A DNA stretch of 64,000 nucleotides from Fodinibius sp034521915 (GTDB taxonomy: Bacteria; Bacteroidota; Rhodothermia; Balneolales; Balneolaceae), in assembly GCF_034521915.1 (NCBI RefSeq), contig NZ_JAXHLU010000014.1:144764-208763 (forward strand). The letters are read 5' to 3'. The translations under genes and the position numbers were made by a program. This document shows positions 37,111 to 45,865 of the stretch, piece after piece; position 1 is the first letter of the stretch, and the number at the start of each line of letters is the position of its first letter. A model generated the notes under the pieces. That model did no database searches. It was given only the letters and a program-made list of their open reading frames with translations, and was not told the origin of the DNA.

Positions 37111-37197
37111 CCCAAGGTTGGGGGTGCTTGCAACAGCAGGCTGAGATCATACCCTGAGAACCTGAACCGGATAACACCGGCGTAGGGAAACCAAGGC
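37111..37197 (+). promoter_or_regulatory. TPP riboswitch (THI element)
   Basis: The conserved thiamin pyrophosphate aptamer sequence is present: GGGGTGC (37121-37127), CTGAGATCATACCCTGAGAA (37141-37160), then CCTGAACCGGATAACACCGG and CGTAGGGAA. These are the P2/P3 and P4/P5 pockets that bind the pyrimidine and pyrophosphate. The outer P1 stem is short (TTGG with CCAA). Thiamin should turn the downstream receptor gene off. Confidence 0.95.
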
Positions 37198-37248
37198 GGC
37201 GATAAATAATATCGCTGCTGGATTGATCAGCATTTCTTGCAAGTTCAT

Positions 37249-37280
37249 CTCCCGCTCTTATGAATCTAATAAGACGGAGG
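37249..37280 (+). promoter_or_regulatory. Possible Shine-Dalgarno-sequestering hairpin of the TPP riboswitch
   Basis: CTCC (37249-37252) can pair with GGAG (37276-37279) and TCTTA (37256-37260) with TAAGA (37270-37274), so the Shine-Dalgarno GGAGG 6 nt before ATG 37286 would be hidden. An 8-bp hairpin (37197-37204 with 37210-37217) lies in between. This points to control of translation initiation; it is a by-eye fold. Confidence 0.55.
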
Positions 37281-37285
37281 AACTT

Positions 37286-39145
37286 ATGTTTTCCAAACTA
37301 CTAAGAAGCACGATACTTTTGTGCTTTGTATTTTTTTTCAGCACATCTCTTTTTGCCCAAACGATAACCGGAACGGTGACTGATGCCCAAAGCGGGGAAC
37401 CGCTGGCCGGGGCAAATATTGTACAGGTTGGCACCTCAAATGGAGTTTCGACTGAAGCCGACGGTCAGTTTTCACTTAACTTGATCGAAGAAGAAGCTCA
37501 AAAGATTTCCGTTTCGTTTGTGGGATATAAAACCAAAAAGCTTGATGTCTCAGATAATAAAGACTCATACAATATTTCGTTGGTTTCGAAGACCATTATG
37601 AGTAATGAAGTTTTTGTAAGAGCGTTGCGCGTTGATGAGGCATCACCCATGGCCTATGAAAATATCAGCCGAGAAGAAATTGAGCGGCAGAATTTGGGTC
37701 AGGATATGCCCTATATGATTAGCAGCAGCCCATCAGTAACCACCACATCGGATGCCGGAACAGGAATTGGTTATACCGGCCTTCGCATTCGCGGAGTAGA
37801 CCAGGGGCGTATCAATGTTACGGTAAACGGAATTCCCATTAATGATGCGGAATCTCATGGCGTTTTTTGGGTTAATATGCCCGACCTGGCCTCATCGGTA
37901 GAGAATATTCAGATTCAGCGTGGCGTGGGTACTTCAACCCAGGGTGCTGCTGCTTTTGGCGCAACCATGAATATCCAGACTTCGCAAATGAGACCGGATG
38001 CCTACGGTGAAGTCAATACGTCGGTAGGGTCTTTCAACACACGCAAAGCAAATGTGATGCTCGGTTCGGGACTGATGAAAAATGGCTGGCAGTTCGAGGG
38101 TCGACTTTCAAAAATTGAATCCGATGGATACATAGATCGTGCCTTCTCTGATCTAAAATCGTTTTACCTGTCCGGTGCAAAACACGGTGAAAATAGTTTG
38201 TTACGTGTTGATGTATTTTCGGGAGCGGAAAAAACCTATCAGGCGTGGTATGGCGTATCTGAAAGCCGATTAGAAAATGGTAACCGTACATACAATCCTG
38301 CCGGTATGGAAAAGCCGGGCAGCCCGTATGATAATCAGACGGATAACTATCAGCAGGATCATTATCAGCTGCACTATTCCTATCAATTTAGTGATAACTG
38401 GAATGCCAATGCCTCGCTGCACTATACCTATGGACGCGGTTATTACGAGGAATACAAAGCAGATCAGGCATTACCGGAGTATAACTTTAATCCCATACAA
38501 CTGCCGGGTACGACTATTACGCAGAGCGACTTAGTTCGTCAGCTTTGGCTGGACAATCATTTTTATGGAGGAGTGTTTTCTTCTCAGTATAAAGCCGATC
38601 GCTTGTCATTGACAGTGGGCGGCGGATATAATGAGTATGACGGTGATCATTTTGGCGAAGTTGTTTGGGCCGAATTTGCAGGGAATACAGATGTTGAAAA
38701 TCGGTATTATGATAACAACGGCTTTAAAACAGACTTTAATAGTTATGTTAAAGCTAACTACAGTATTACGGATAATTTAACTGCTTTTGCCGATGCCCAG
38801 ATTCGTCATATTACTTATGAGTTTTTAGGTAAAGATCGTCAGCCGGCTCCGGGCGGTGGACAGCAAGTAGTGAATGTACAGCAAACCGATCGGCTAACAT
38901 TTTTTAATCCCAAAGCGGGGTTAACCTATAACTTTGAGGATAAGCAGCGAGTATATGCCTCAATGAGTGTGGGCAATAAAGAGCCTACTCGCGATGAGTA
39001 TGTAAACTCAACGCCCGAAAATCGTCCGGAGCACGAAACGCTCTACGATTGGGAAGCTGGTTATAAGGGAACATTTCGATCGCTTTTTCGTAGAAGCCAA
39101 TTTGTATTATATGGATTACAAGAACCAGTTAATTCTAACCGGTGA
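37286..39145 (+). CDS. TonB-dependent outer-membrane receptor, probable thiamin uptake (5' part, frameshifted)
   Basis: Start ATG 37286 follows a good GGAGG and gives a clean signal peptide (MFSKLLRSTILLCFVFFF, ending SLFAQ). Next come a carboxypeptidase-like regulatory domain (TGTVTDAQSGEPLAGANIVQ), a plug domain (LRIRGVDQGRINVTVNGIP) and the first part of a beta-barrel. The frame breaks after FRSLF. Reading from 39090 gives VEANLYYMDYKNQ, so one extra C at 39089 splits the gene. A TPP riboswitch upstream makes thiamin or a precursor the likely substrate, as for known THI-regulated receptors of Bacteroidota. Confidence 0.88.
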   Translation: MFSKLLRSTILLCFVFFFSTSLFAQTITGTVTDAQSGEPLAGANIVQVGTSNGVSTEADGQFSLNLIEEEAQKISVSFVGYKTKKLDVSDNKDSYNISLVSKTIMSNEVFVRALRVDEASPMAYENISREEIERQNLGQDMPYMISSSPSVTTTSDAGTGIGYTGLRIRGVDQGRINVTVNGIPINDAESHGVFWVNMPDLASSVENIQIQRGVGTSTQGAAAFGATMNIQTSQMRPDAYGEVNTSVGSFNTRKANVMLGSGLMKNGWQFEGRLSKIESDGYIDRAFSDLKSFYLSGAKHGENSLLRVDVFSGAEKTYQAWYGVSESRLENGNRTYNPAGMEKPGSPYDNQTDNYQQDHYQLHYSYQFSDNWNANASLHYTYGRGYYEEYKADQALPEYNFNPIQLPGTTITQSDLVRQLWLDNHFYGGVFSSQYKADRLSLTVGGGYNEYDGDHFGEVVWAEFAGNTDVENRYYDNNGFKTDFNSYVKANYSITDNLTAFADAQIRHITYEFLGKDRQPAPGGGQQVVNVQQTDRLTFFNPKAGLTYNFEDKQRVYASMSVGNKEPTRDEYVNSTPENRPEHETLYDWEAGYKGTFRSLFRRSQFVLYGLQEPVNSNR

Positions 39146-39710
39146 AATTAACGACGTAGGAGCTTATATCCGTCAAAATGTACCCGACAGTTACCGAGCC
39201 GGTATAGAATTACAGGCAGGCGTCCAGCTTCTTGAAAACCTCGAATGGTCTGGAAATGCTACGTTTAGTCGCAATAAGATTGAGGAGTATACTTATTATC
39301 TCGATAATTTTGATACCGGCAGTCAGCAATCCACCACTTACACGGATACTGATATTGCCTTTTCTCCGAACTTTATTGCCAATTCTAAATTGCGGTTCAC
39401 CCATAAAGGATTTACGGCAGCACTCAATACCAAATATGTTTCCAAACAATATCTGGATAATACGCAAACCGAAAGCAGAACGTTAGATCCCTACTTGGTA
39501 AACGATCTGCGGTTGAGTTATGATTGGAACGCCACGCCGCTGCTGAATAGTCTGGAAGCAACCTTAAAAGTGAATAACTTATTTAATGAGATGTATGAGT
39601 CCAACGGTTATACCTATGGATATATCGCTGGAGGAGAGCGGCAGTTCTTTAATTATTATTACCCTCAGGCAGGGCGCAATATTATGCTGCAGCTATCGTT
39701 TAATTTCTAG
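39102..39710 (+). CDS. TonB-dependent receptor, C-terminal barrel part (frameshifted)
   Basis: 202 codons in the frame that continues the receptor from 39090. It contains the last beta-strands (LRFTHKGFTAALNTKYVSK; LRLSYDWNATPLLNSLEA) and the family's C-terminal box ending in GRNIMLQLSFNF, with a terminal aromatic residue needed for BAM-dependent insertion. With the 5' part it would form a receptor of about 807 residues, normal length. Confidence 0.85.
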   Translation: MYYMDYKNQLILTGEINDVGAYIRQNVPDSYRAGIELQAGVQLLENLEWSGNATFSRNKIEEYTYYLDNFDTGSQQSTTYTDTDIAFSPNFIANSKLRFTHKGFTAALNTKYVSKQYLDNTQTESRTLDPYLVNDLRLSYDWNATPLLNSLEATLKVNNLFNEMYESNGYTYGYIAGGERQFFNYYYPQAGRNIMLQLSFNF

Positions 39711-39734
39711 ATAGTTATGTTTAGATGATTAGTT

Positions 39735-39766
39735 AAAAGGCGGGTCACCAGATCCGCCTTTTTTAT
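39735..39766 (+). terminator. Terminator after the TonB-dependent receptor
   Basis: AAAAGGCGG (39735-39743) pairs with CCGCCTTTT (39754-39762) followed by T residues. It lies 24 nt after the receptor stop and just before the convergent EamA gene. Confidence 0.85.
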
Positions 39767-39779
39767 TTTAATCGTCAGA

Positions 39780-40676
39780 TTAGCTTTCCTGTTTGGTTTC
39801 AGTAAAGAACTTTAAGTCTTCCTCTTTTTGCGTACGTATTGTTGATGTAGCTCCCGCCTCACTGTCGATAACTTGAATAAATATTGCACCGGTGATGATA
39901 AATACCGCTGAAATTATTTCCATCAGACTGGGATTTTCTCCGATACTAAGCCAAGCTATTCCTAAAGCTGCAACAGGAACCATATTTCCATAAAGTACTA
40001 CCTGGGTTGGTCCCAGTATTTTTAATGCTCGTACCTTCACCCATTGACCAACACCCACTCCAATTGCTCCACCGGCTAAAATGGCGATCCAGGTCCAAAC
40101 ACCTAACGAAAGCCATGTTACTTCAATTAGATCTGGTGCAGCTATAAGGATATACAGTGATCCGCCAATAGCAGTACGTAACGCTACGATAGAAACGGAT
40201 CCGTATTCGCGTGCCAAAGGTTTTATTGCATGCAACTCTATAACGGTGAGTGCCAGTGCTACTATTAGGATGAGGTCGCCCAGCCAGTAACCCTGTTCCG
40301 GGCGTAAGCCATCCCAAGCCAAAATAACAGTACCTACAACGGCAAGCAGAACTCCGGCGTATCCGAACTTTCCCATTTGTTCGGTGCTAAACAGGTATCC
40401 GATGCCTGTACTGATAGCCGGACCGAGAGCCAGCCAGAGCGAAGCGCGGGCCCCGTGCGTTAAACCTAATCCTTCGATACCCAGCCAAGGTGCAAGCGTG
40501 GCACCGATTACAGAAACAAACAGGAGGCGGGGCCAGTCATCCCTCTTTATTTTAGGTAAAAAAGGAACCTTAGACGTCGTGTTGCTGCATTCAGTTCGGT
40601 ATTGCAGGTACATCACCAGAAACATAGCAATGCCCCCCATCGCAAAGCGTGATACGCTGAATGAGATGGGAGACAT
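39780..40676 (-). CDS. EamA/DMT family transporter
   Basis: 298 residues from the first ATG, with about nine hydrophobic segments and two EamA-type repeats. The ATG start omits the first membrane helix: the same frame runs upstream through LLVLFVFIWGANFILAEIAL, the canonical EamA opening, without any ATG, GTG or TTG. A start at ATT (40802-40800), just 7 nt after the stop of the upstream DUF2911 gene, would give a full 340-residue protein. Members export or import metabolites such as amino acids or vitamins. Its position opposite the thiamin-regulated receptor does not by itself prove vitamin transport. Confidence 0.8.
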   Translation of the reverse strand: MSPISFSVSRFAMGGIAMFLVMYLQYRTECSNTTSKVPFLPKIKRDDWPRLLFVSVIGATLAPWLGIEGLGLTHGARASLWLALGPAISTGIGYLFSTEQMGKFGYAGVLLAVVGTVILAWDGLRPEQGYWLGDLILIVALALTVIELHAIKPLAREYGSVSIVALRTAIGGSLYILIAAPDLIEVTWLSLGVWTWIAILAGGAIGVGVGQWVKVRALKILGPTQVVLYGNMVPVAALGIAWLSIGENPSLMEIISAVFIITGAIFIQVIDSEAGATSTIRTQKEEDLKFFTETKQES

Positions 40677-40808
40677 CTCGGCAAGGGCAATTTCGGCCAG
40701 TATAAAATTGGCGCCCCAAATAAAGACGAATAATACCAGCAGGCCGTGATGGGGTAAAGCTTCCCCCTTTACTGATTGATTTAGTGGTTTAGCGTTCGAA
40801 ATAATAGA

Positions 40809-41354
40809 TTAAATACTAATTGTAAAAGGCACTTTGGTATTATCCCAGTGGAGTACTACAGTAGCCGATTCATTTGAAACATCCTCAAAATAGAATAACA
40901 GGCGCTCTATAAAGTCCGCTTTTTGAGGTTCTACCGTGAACCGAAATACGTCTTTGGATTTGTCGTACTGGGTACCCCATGAAAGCTTGGAATTAATAAT
41001 GATGGTCCATTCATCTTTTCCGGGAATAGTGTAGAGCGAATAGGTACCGGCTTCCAGCTTATTTCCCTCAATGGTTACATCTTTAGAAACAACTAAAGCG
41101 GTAGCCTCATTGGCTCCAGTTCTCCAAACCTCACCGTAGGGTACCAAATCTCCAAAGATTGTCCGGTCGTTAACGGCGGGACGTCCATATGTAATGGTAA
41201 TGTCAGTGGTGCCAATAGTTTGACTCACCGTTGCATTCGGACTTGTTCGCGGTTCATCATTGCCACGTTCTTGTGCTAATGCGGTTGTAGTTACGCATAA
41301 GCTCATTAACGCAATAAGCGAAATCTTGAAAAAAGCTGATTGAATAATTTTCAT
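40809..41354 (-). CDS. Secreted DUF2911 family protein
   Basis: 181 residues with a signal peptide (cleavage after TALAQ, about 28). The remainder is the DUF2911 domain: ITITYGRPAVNDRTIFGDLV, PYGEVWRTGANEATALVVSK, then LEAGTYSLYTIPGKDEWTII. The family is common in Bacteroidota and its role is unknown. It lies just upstream of, and probably cotranscribed with, the EamA transporter gene. Confidence 0.85.
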   Translation of the reverse strand: MKIIQSAFFKISLIALMSLCVTTTALAQERGNDEPRTSPNATVSQTIGTTDITITYGRPAVNDRTIFGDLVPYGEVWRTGANEATALVVSKDVTIEGNKLEAGTYSLYTIPGKDEWTIIINSKLSWGTQYDKSKDVFRFTVEPQKADFIERLLFYFEDVSNESATVVLHWDNTKVPFTISI

Positions 41355-41592
41355 AATAGTATCGATTAGTTCAGGATTGATATTGCATAATTTTAACTTA
41401 AAATGGAGGAAGATCGTTTATTTATTATTTACCTAAAGTTTTGTGCTTAAACAAGCTGTTAAATTAAATATAGAAGTTTACATATACATCAATATACTTT
41501 CTAAAAAGTTTTGAATTGCTTATATAGGAACAAATAATAGTTTGGTTTCCAGCGCGTAAAAATAATACAGATCTAGGGCTATATAACAACTA

Positions 41593-42555
41593 ATGGAGAA
41601 AAGTGCAGGTTCTCGTTTTTCTGATGATATAGAAGAGCTCTTTAGCAGTGGGACGGTAATTTTATTTATCTGCGCAGCTACTTCAGATTTTCCTATTCTC
41701 TCAGTCAGCCAAAATGTTGAAGATATTTTGGGATTTCCACCTTCTTATTTTAGTGAACAGGAGAACGGTTGGTCAGATCGGATTCATCCTGATGATAAAA
41801 AGGAGGTTTTTGCTCAGTTTCGGAGCGTCCTAAATGAGGGTGGGACAGCAATCAATGAGTATCGTTTTAAAGCAAAAGGAGGAGAGTATATTTGGTTGCG
41901 CGATGAAATAAAGGCTATTGAAAATGAAGATGGCAACGAGCTTATTTATGGTTCCTCCATAGATATTACCGAACGGAAAAAAGCAGAAATAGCCCTCAAG
42001 GAAAATAAAACTGAAGAGCTAAAACAGGAGGTTACACGACGTGAGGAAGCAGAAAAAAAGTTACAGAAGCGCCTGGAATATGAAAAAGTGATCTCTCAAT
42101 GTTCAAAATTACTGCTGGAAAGCAACTCTTCAAAAGCCGTAAAAAAGAGCTTGGAATTGCTTCAGGATGTTACTGAAACCGATCGAGTTTTTCTCTACAA
42201 AAATAGAGAGATTGATAATGAGCTGTATTTAGAACCGGTATCAGAAGTAACCAAAGCTGGAGTTGAACCCATCGTTGAAAACCTGGACCGAAAGTTCAAA
42301 TATTCCGATCTTCCCTGGTTGCATGAGAAGCTGTCATCTCTTAAAAAAATTCATGCCCGGACTGATGAATTGCCGGATCCCGAACAATCTATTTTACAAG
42401 ATCAGCAGGTAGAGTCAATTTTAGTTATTCCTTTCAGCGTTGAGAATGAGTGGAAGGGATATATTGGGTTTGCGGATACACAGAAGAAAACGAAAATGGG
42501 ACGAACAGGAAATTTCGTTACTAAAAACAGTTTCCCGAATTATAGCTGCTTTTGA
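41593..42555 (+). CDS. PAS/GAF sensor histidine kinase, N-terminal part (frameshifted)
   Basis: 320 codons. A PAS domain (residues about 20-130, with WSDRIHPDDKKEVFAQFRSV and YIWLRDEIKAIENEDG) is followed by a coiled coil and a GAF domain (VTETDRVFLYKNREIDN; ESILVIPFSVENEWKGYIGF). The frame is lost at QKKTKMG; removing one A from the run at 42487-42490 gives QKKRKWDEQEISLLKT in the frame of the next entry. No signal or membrane helix, so a soluble sensor. Confidence 0.85.
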   Translation: MEKSAGSRFSDDIEELFSSGTVILFICAATSDFPILSVSQNVEDILGFPPSYFSEQENGWSDRIHPDDKKEVFAQFRSVLNEGGTAINEYRFKAKGGEYIWLRDEIKAIENEDGNELIYGSSIDITERKKAEIALKENKTEELKQEVTRREEAEKKLQKRLEYEKVISQCSKLLLESNSSKAVKKSLELLQDVTETDRVFLYKNREIDNELYLEPVSEVTKAGVEPIVENLDRKFKYSDLPWLHEKLSSLKKIHARTDELPDPEQSILQDQQVESILVIPFSVENEWKGYIGFADTQKKTKMGRTGNFVTKNSFPNYSCF

Positions 42556-44332
42556 AAAACGGAAAGTTATCGAGGAATCGCTTGTTAAGCAGCGAAACTA
42601 TACCACTACTATTTTGGACAGCTTGCCGAGCATCTATCTGCTGATGGATGAAAATTTACAATTTGTAGAGTGGAATAGTTGTGCCGAGCGCTACACCGGT
42701 TATTCAAGTGATGAGATAAAATCGAAAACAGCTTTTGATCTTATCAAACCTGAGCACCATGAATTATTAGAAAAGGCAATAGATCAGGTTAGAGAACAAA
42801 AGGGAAAAGGTACGGAGTTAAATCTGCTGACTAAGTCGGGAGAAACGATTCCCTTTTTCTGGCGTGGCTATTTTATAGAACTAGATAATGAACGATTTTT
42901 CTTATGTGTTGGAATTGATATCACCCAGCAAAAAGAAACGGAGCAGGAGTTGCGACATGAGAAACGATTCAATGAAGCTCTGTTAGAGAGTTTGCCCGGG
43001 ATCTTCTATATGTTTGATGAAGAGGGAAATTATATTCGCTGGAATGAAAATCAGCTGGAAGTAACAGGTTATACTAATGAGGAAATGCAAGAAATATCAC
43101 CAGCTGCTTTATTTGATGATGAGGAATTTAAAAGAATAGAAAAAAAGATAGAATCGGTATTTAAGACAGGGCAAGCTGAAGTAGAGGCGAAACTAAAAAC
43201 TAAAACGGGCGAAAAAATTCCGTACCATTTTACTGGTAAATTATTTGAGGCAGATGACGAACAATATATACTGGGTGTGGGATATGATATTTCTGAACAA
43301 GTAGAAGCTCGTGAAAAATTGAAGAGAAGTGAAAAGCTTTTCCGGAATTTATTTCTGAATGCACCGGCTGGTATTGTAATGGTTGATCCTGAGAATAAGG
43401 TATTAAATATCAACGAGAGCTTTGAAAATATGTTTGGATTCAGCCAGGAAGAGCTCAAGCACAAAGATATTGATGAGTTTATTGTGCCAAAAAAAGAACG
43501 GGGGGAAGTGCCCCGAATGCCGTTGAAAGAGTATGCCTTTGAAAGGTTCCACAGAGAAGCAAAGCGCCTGACTAAAGAGGGAGATCTTATCGACGTATTC
43601 ATTGCTGCTATTCCGGTTTATATCGACGATGAACCCATTGCTGGGTTTGGAATGTATATCGATATTACAGAAGAGAAACAGCATGAACAAGAGATTACAA
43701 GCTCACTGAAAGAAAAGAAAGTGATGCTGAAAGAAATTCATCACCGGGTTAAGAATAACCTGGCTATTGTTTCTGGATTACTTCAGCTGCAAATGTATGA
43801 ATCGGACGATCCATTGATACGTGATACGTTGGAGGAGAGCGAGCGGCGTATTCAAACGATGGCGCTCATTCATGAGCAGCTCTACAATTCTGACAGCTTG
43901 GGTAGCATTTCTTGTGACACTTATATCGGTGATCTAGTAGAGACCATTCGAAATACTATTGGTTCCGATCAGGATGTTAATGTGAATACTGAAATTGAAA
44001 GTATAGAATTGGATATAAAACGAGCAGTGCCATTTGCACTTTTAATTAACGAAGTAGTTACAAACTCATTCAAGCATGCTTTTGATGACGAAAATGACAA
44101 TTCCATTACTATTCGGATAACCGAGCAGGACGGGCAGGTTCAAGCACATTTAAGCGATAATGGCAAAGGACTGCCTGATGATTTAGAGCCAGGAATGAGT
44201 GATACGCTGGGAATGAATCTCATTGAAAACTTTGCCCAACAGTTAGAAGCGGAGTGGGAGATGGGCAGTGATAATGGAACCTATGTGAATTTACAATTCA
44301 GTATTGATGAAGAAAATACAGGAGCTGTGTAA
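42440..44332 (+). CDS. PAS-rich HisKA_2 histidine kinase, C-terminal part (frameshifted)
   Basis: Coding is real from about 42491 (RKWDEQEISLL, end of the GAF domain). Three PAS domains follow (about residues 55-165, 180-290 and 300-410 of this part; e.g. LPSIYLLMDENLQFVEWNS, APAGIVMVDPENKVLNINE). Then comes a HisKA_2 phospho-acceptor segment LKEIHHRVKNNLAIVSGLLQ and an ATPase with LLINEVVTNSFKHAF and LSDNGKGLPDD. HisKA_2 kinases often act in light, oxygen or stress sensing. With the 5' part the protein is about 912 residues. No regulator gene is adjacent. Confidence 0.87.
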   Translation: MRMSGRDILGLRIHRRKRKWDEQEISLLKTVSRIIAAFEKRKVIEESLVKQRNYTTTILDSLPSIYLLMDENLQFVEWNSCAERYTGYSSDEIKSKTAFDLIKPEHHELLEKAIDQVREQKGKGTELNLLTKSGETIPFFWRGYFIELDNERFFLCVGIDITQQKETEQELRHEKRFNEALLESLPGIFYMFDEEGNYIRWNENQLEVTGYTNEEMQEISPAALFDDEEFKRIEKKIESVFKTGQAEVEAKLKTKTGEKIPYHFTGKLFEADDEQYILGVGYDISEQVEAREKLKRSEKLFRNLFLNAPAGIVMVDPENKVLNINESFENMFGFSQEELKHKDIDEFIVPKKERGEVPRMPLKEYAFERFHREAKRLTKEGDLIDVFIAAIPVYIDDEPIAGFGMYIDITEEKQHEQEITSSLKEKKVMLKEIHHRVKNNLAIVSGLLQLQMYESDDPLIRDTLEESERRIQTMALIHEQLYNSDSLGSISCDTYIGDLVETIRNTIGSDQDVNVNTEIESIELDIKRAVPFALLINEVVTNSFKHAFDDENDNSITIRITEQDGQVQAHLSDNGKGLPDDLEPGMSDTLGMNLIENFAQQLEAEWEMGSDNGTYVNLQFSIDEENTGAV

Positions 44333-44368
44333 AGATTCCTGATAACTGTATTTTGGCTCAACTTAGAG

Positions 44369-45043
44369 CTATTCTTTCACCTTATCTTTAAGCAGGTGAG
44401 AAAAATCTTTCCGAAACTTTTTTAGCTTGGGAGCAATAACTACCTGACAATAACCCGCATTGGGATTATTTTCATAATAATTCTGGTGATAATTCTCAGC
44501 TACCGAATAGTTTGACAGTGGTTCTATTTCGGTAACAATGGGATCTTCCCAAAGATCAGACTTATCAGTCTTTTCGAGCGATTTCTCGGCAATTTCTTTC
44601 TGTTTTTCATTGTGATAAAAAATGACCGATCGGTATTGGGGGCCTACATCAGCGCCTTGCCGATTTTTAGTAGTGGGATTGTGCGTGTGCCAAAAAACTT
44701 CGAGTAGCTGTTCGTATGTAATAACAGAAGGATCGAAGGTGATACGTGCGACTTCGGCGTGGCCGGTTTGTCCCGATGAAACCTGCCGGTAGGTGGGATC
44801 GGGTAGCTCGCCGCCCGCATAGCCGGCAACAGCTGATTTTATGCCTTTGACCTCTTCAAAAACCGCTTCGACGCACCAAAAACAGCCTGCCCCAAAAGTT
44901 GCTTCTTCCATAGTTTTTGAGTTCATGGTGTCAGTAGTATTATTGGATTGAGCCTGTAATACAGCCGATGATAGTATTACAAAAGAAATAGCTGTAAACA
45001 GTAAACCCGGTATTTTATTGATCTGTGAATTGTGTGTAATCAT
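44369..45043 (-). CDS. msrA: Peptide-methionine (S)-S-oxide reductase MsrA (exported)
   Basis: 224 residues. The active-site motif ATFGAGCFWCVEAVF has the catalytic Cys, and YAGGELPDPTYRQVSSGQTG, HAEVARITFDP and YHNEKQKEIAEKSL are standard MsrA segments. Resolving cysteine likely in GYCQVVIAPKL. A signal-like N-terminus (LLFTAISFVILSSAVLQAQ) suggests export to the periplasm, where it repairs oxidised proteins. No msrB neighbour. Confidence 0.92.
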   Translation of the reverse strand: MITHNSQINKIPGLLFTAISFVILSSAVLQAQSNNTTDTMNSKTMEEATFGAGCFWCVEAVFEEVKGIKSAVAGYAGGELPDPTYRQVSSGQTGHAEVARITFDPSVITYEQLLEVFWHTHNPTTKNRQGADVGPQYRSVIFYHNEKQKEIAEKSLEKTDKSDLWEDPIVTEIEPLSNYSVAENYHQNYYENNPNAGYCQVVIAPKLKKFRKDFSHLLKDKVKE

Positions 45044-45123
45044 AAGTGATACGATTTAATTACACATATCAACACAAAAGAAGGCCCAACCGTTTAAAAA
45101 AATAGGAGCAAACTTCAGAGTGA

Positions 45124-45567
45124 CTACTTTCGTATCTCTTCGTATGCTTCTATAAACTCATCCGGCGTATGTTTGCCTATAATAGTTGCAATTGCCTCAA
45201 GAGGCAGATCAGTAAGCATATTGAAGCGGAGACAAGAGCGCCCCATGTCCATTTTTTTGCCGGCCTTTTCAAATTCTTCTTCCAACCAATCCTGTAGTTC
45301 TTCATCCTGATATACCGACATTAGGTAAAGAGCATTGTGATTTTTCTGTGCGGCCAGACCTATGTAGCTAAGAGGTTGATTGTTATAAGTGTCGGGATAT
45401 TTTTCAAGAGGAATTTCATAGCTGATCATTCCCCAATTGATCGTTTCTTGATAGCCCTTGGGAATATTATTGAGAATTAACTCCCGCATCTCTTCAATTG
45501 GTTCTCTGCGATATTCGGGAAGTTCTTCAATGTATTCTTCTACAGTTTGAGCCATACTCTTTGCCAT
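45124..45567 (-). CDS. DUF1801 domain protein
   Basis: 147 residues of the DUF1801 (YdhG-like) fold: TVEEYIEELPEYRREPIEEM, NWGMISYEIPLEKYPD, then AAQKNHNALYLMSV and GRSCLRFNMLTDLPLEAI. Function is unknown; the family is frataxin-like in fold. Cytoplasmic. The start could be Met1 or Met5. Confidence 0.8.
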   Translation of the reverse strand: MAKSMAQTVEEYIEELPEYRREPIEEMRELILNNIPKGYQETINWGMISYEIPLEKYPDTYNNQPLSYIGLAAQKNHNALYLMSVYQDEELQDWLEEEFEKAGKKMDMGRSCLRFNMLTDLPLEAIATIIGKHTPDEFIEAYEEIRK

Positions 45568-45865
45568 GACAGAAATTCGTTGGTTAATTTTTGAACATTA
45601 AATATGTATCGTAAAATAATTGAGTTCAGCAAATTGTATTTGCTGATAATGGTATTGTTCTTGCGATTATATAAAAACCGGATTTCTATCACATAGAAAC
45701 CCATTCAATCCGCCCTTAATATAAGTGCTATTAATGCCAATTTCCGCCCCAAAACAGTTCCTGTCTAATTAGGTAATATTTAAACGATTTTACTTTAAAA
45801 AACCTTGTAGTTATAGATTGGAAAAAAACTATTAATCTAATTGTTAAAGAACTGACAACATTATT

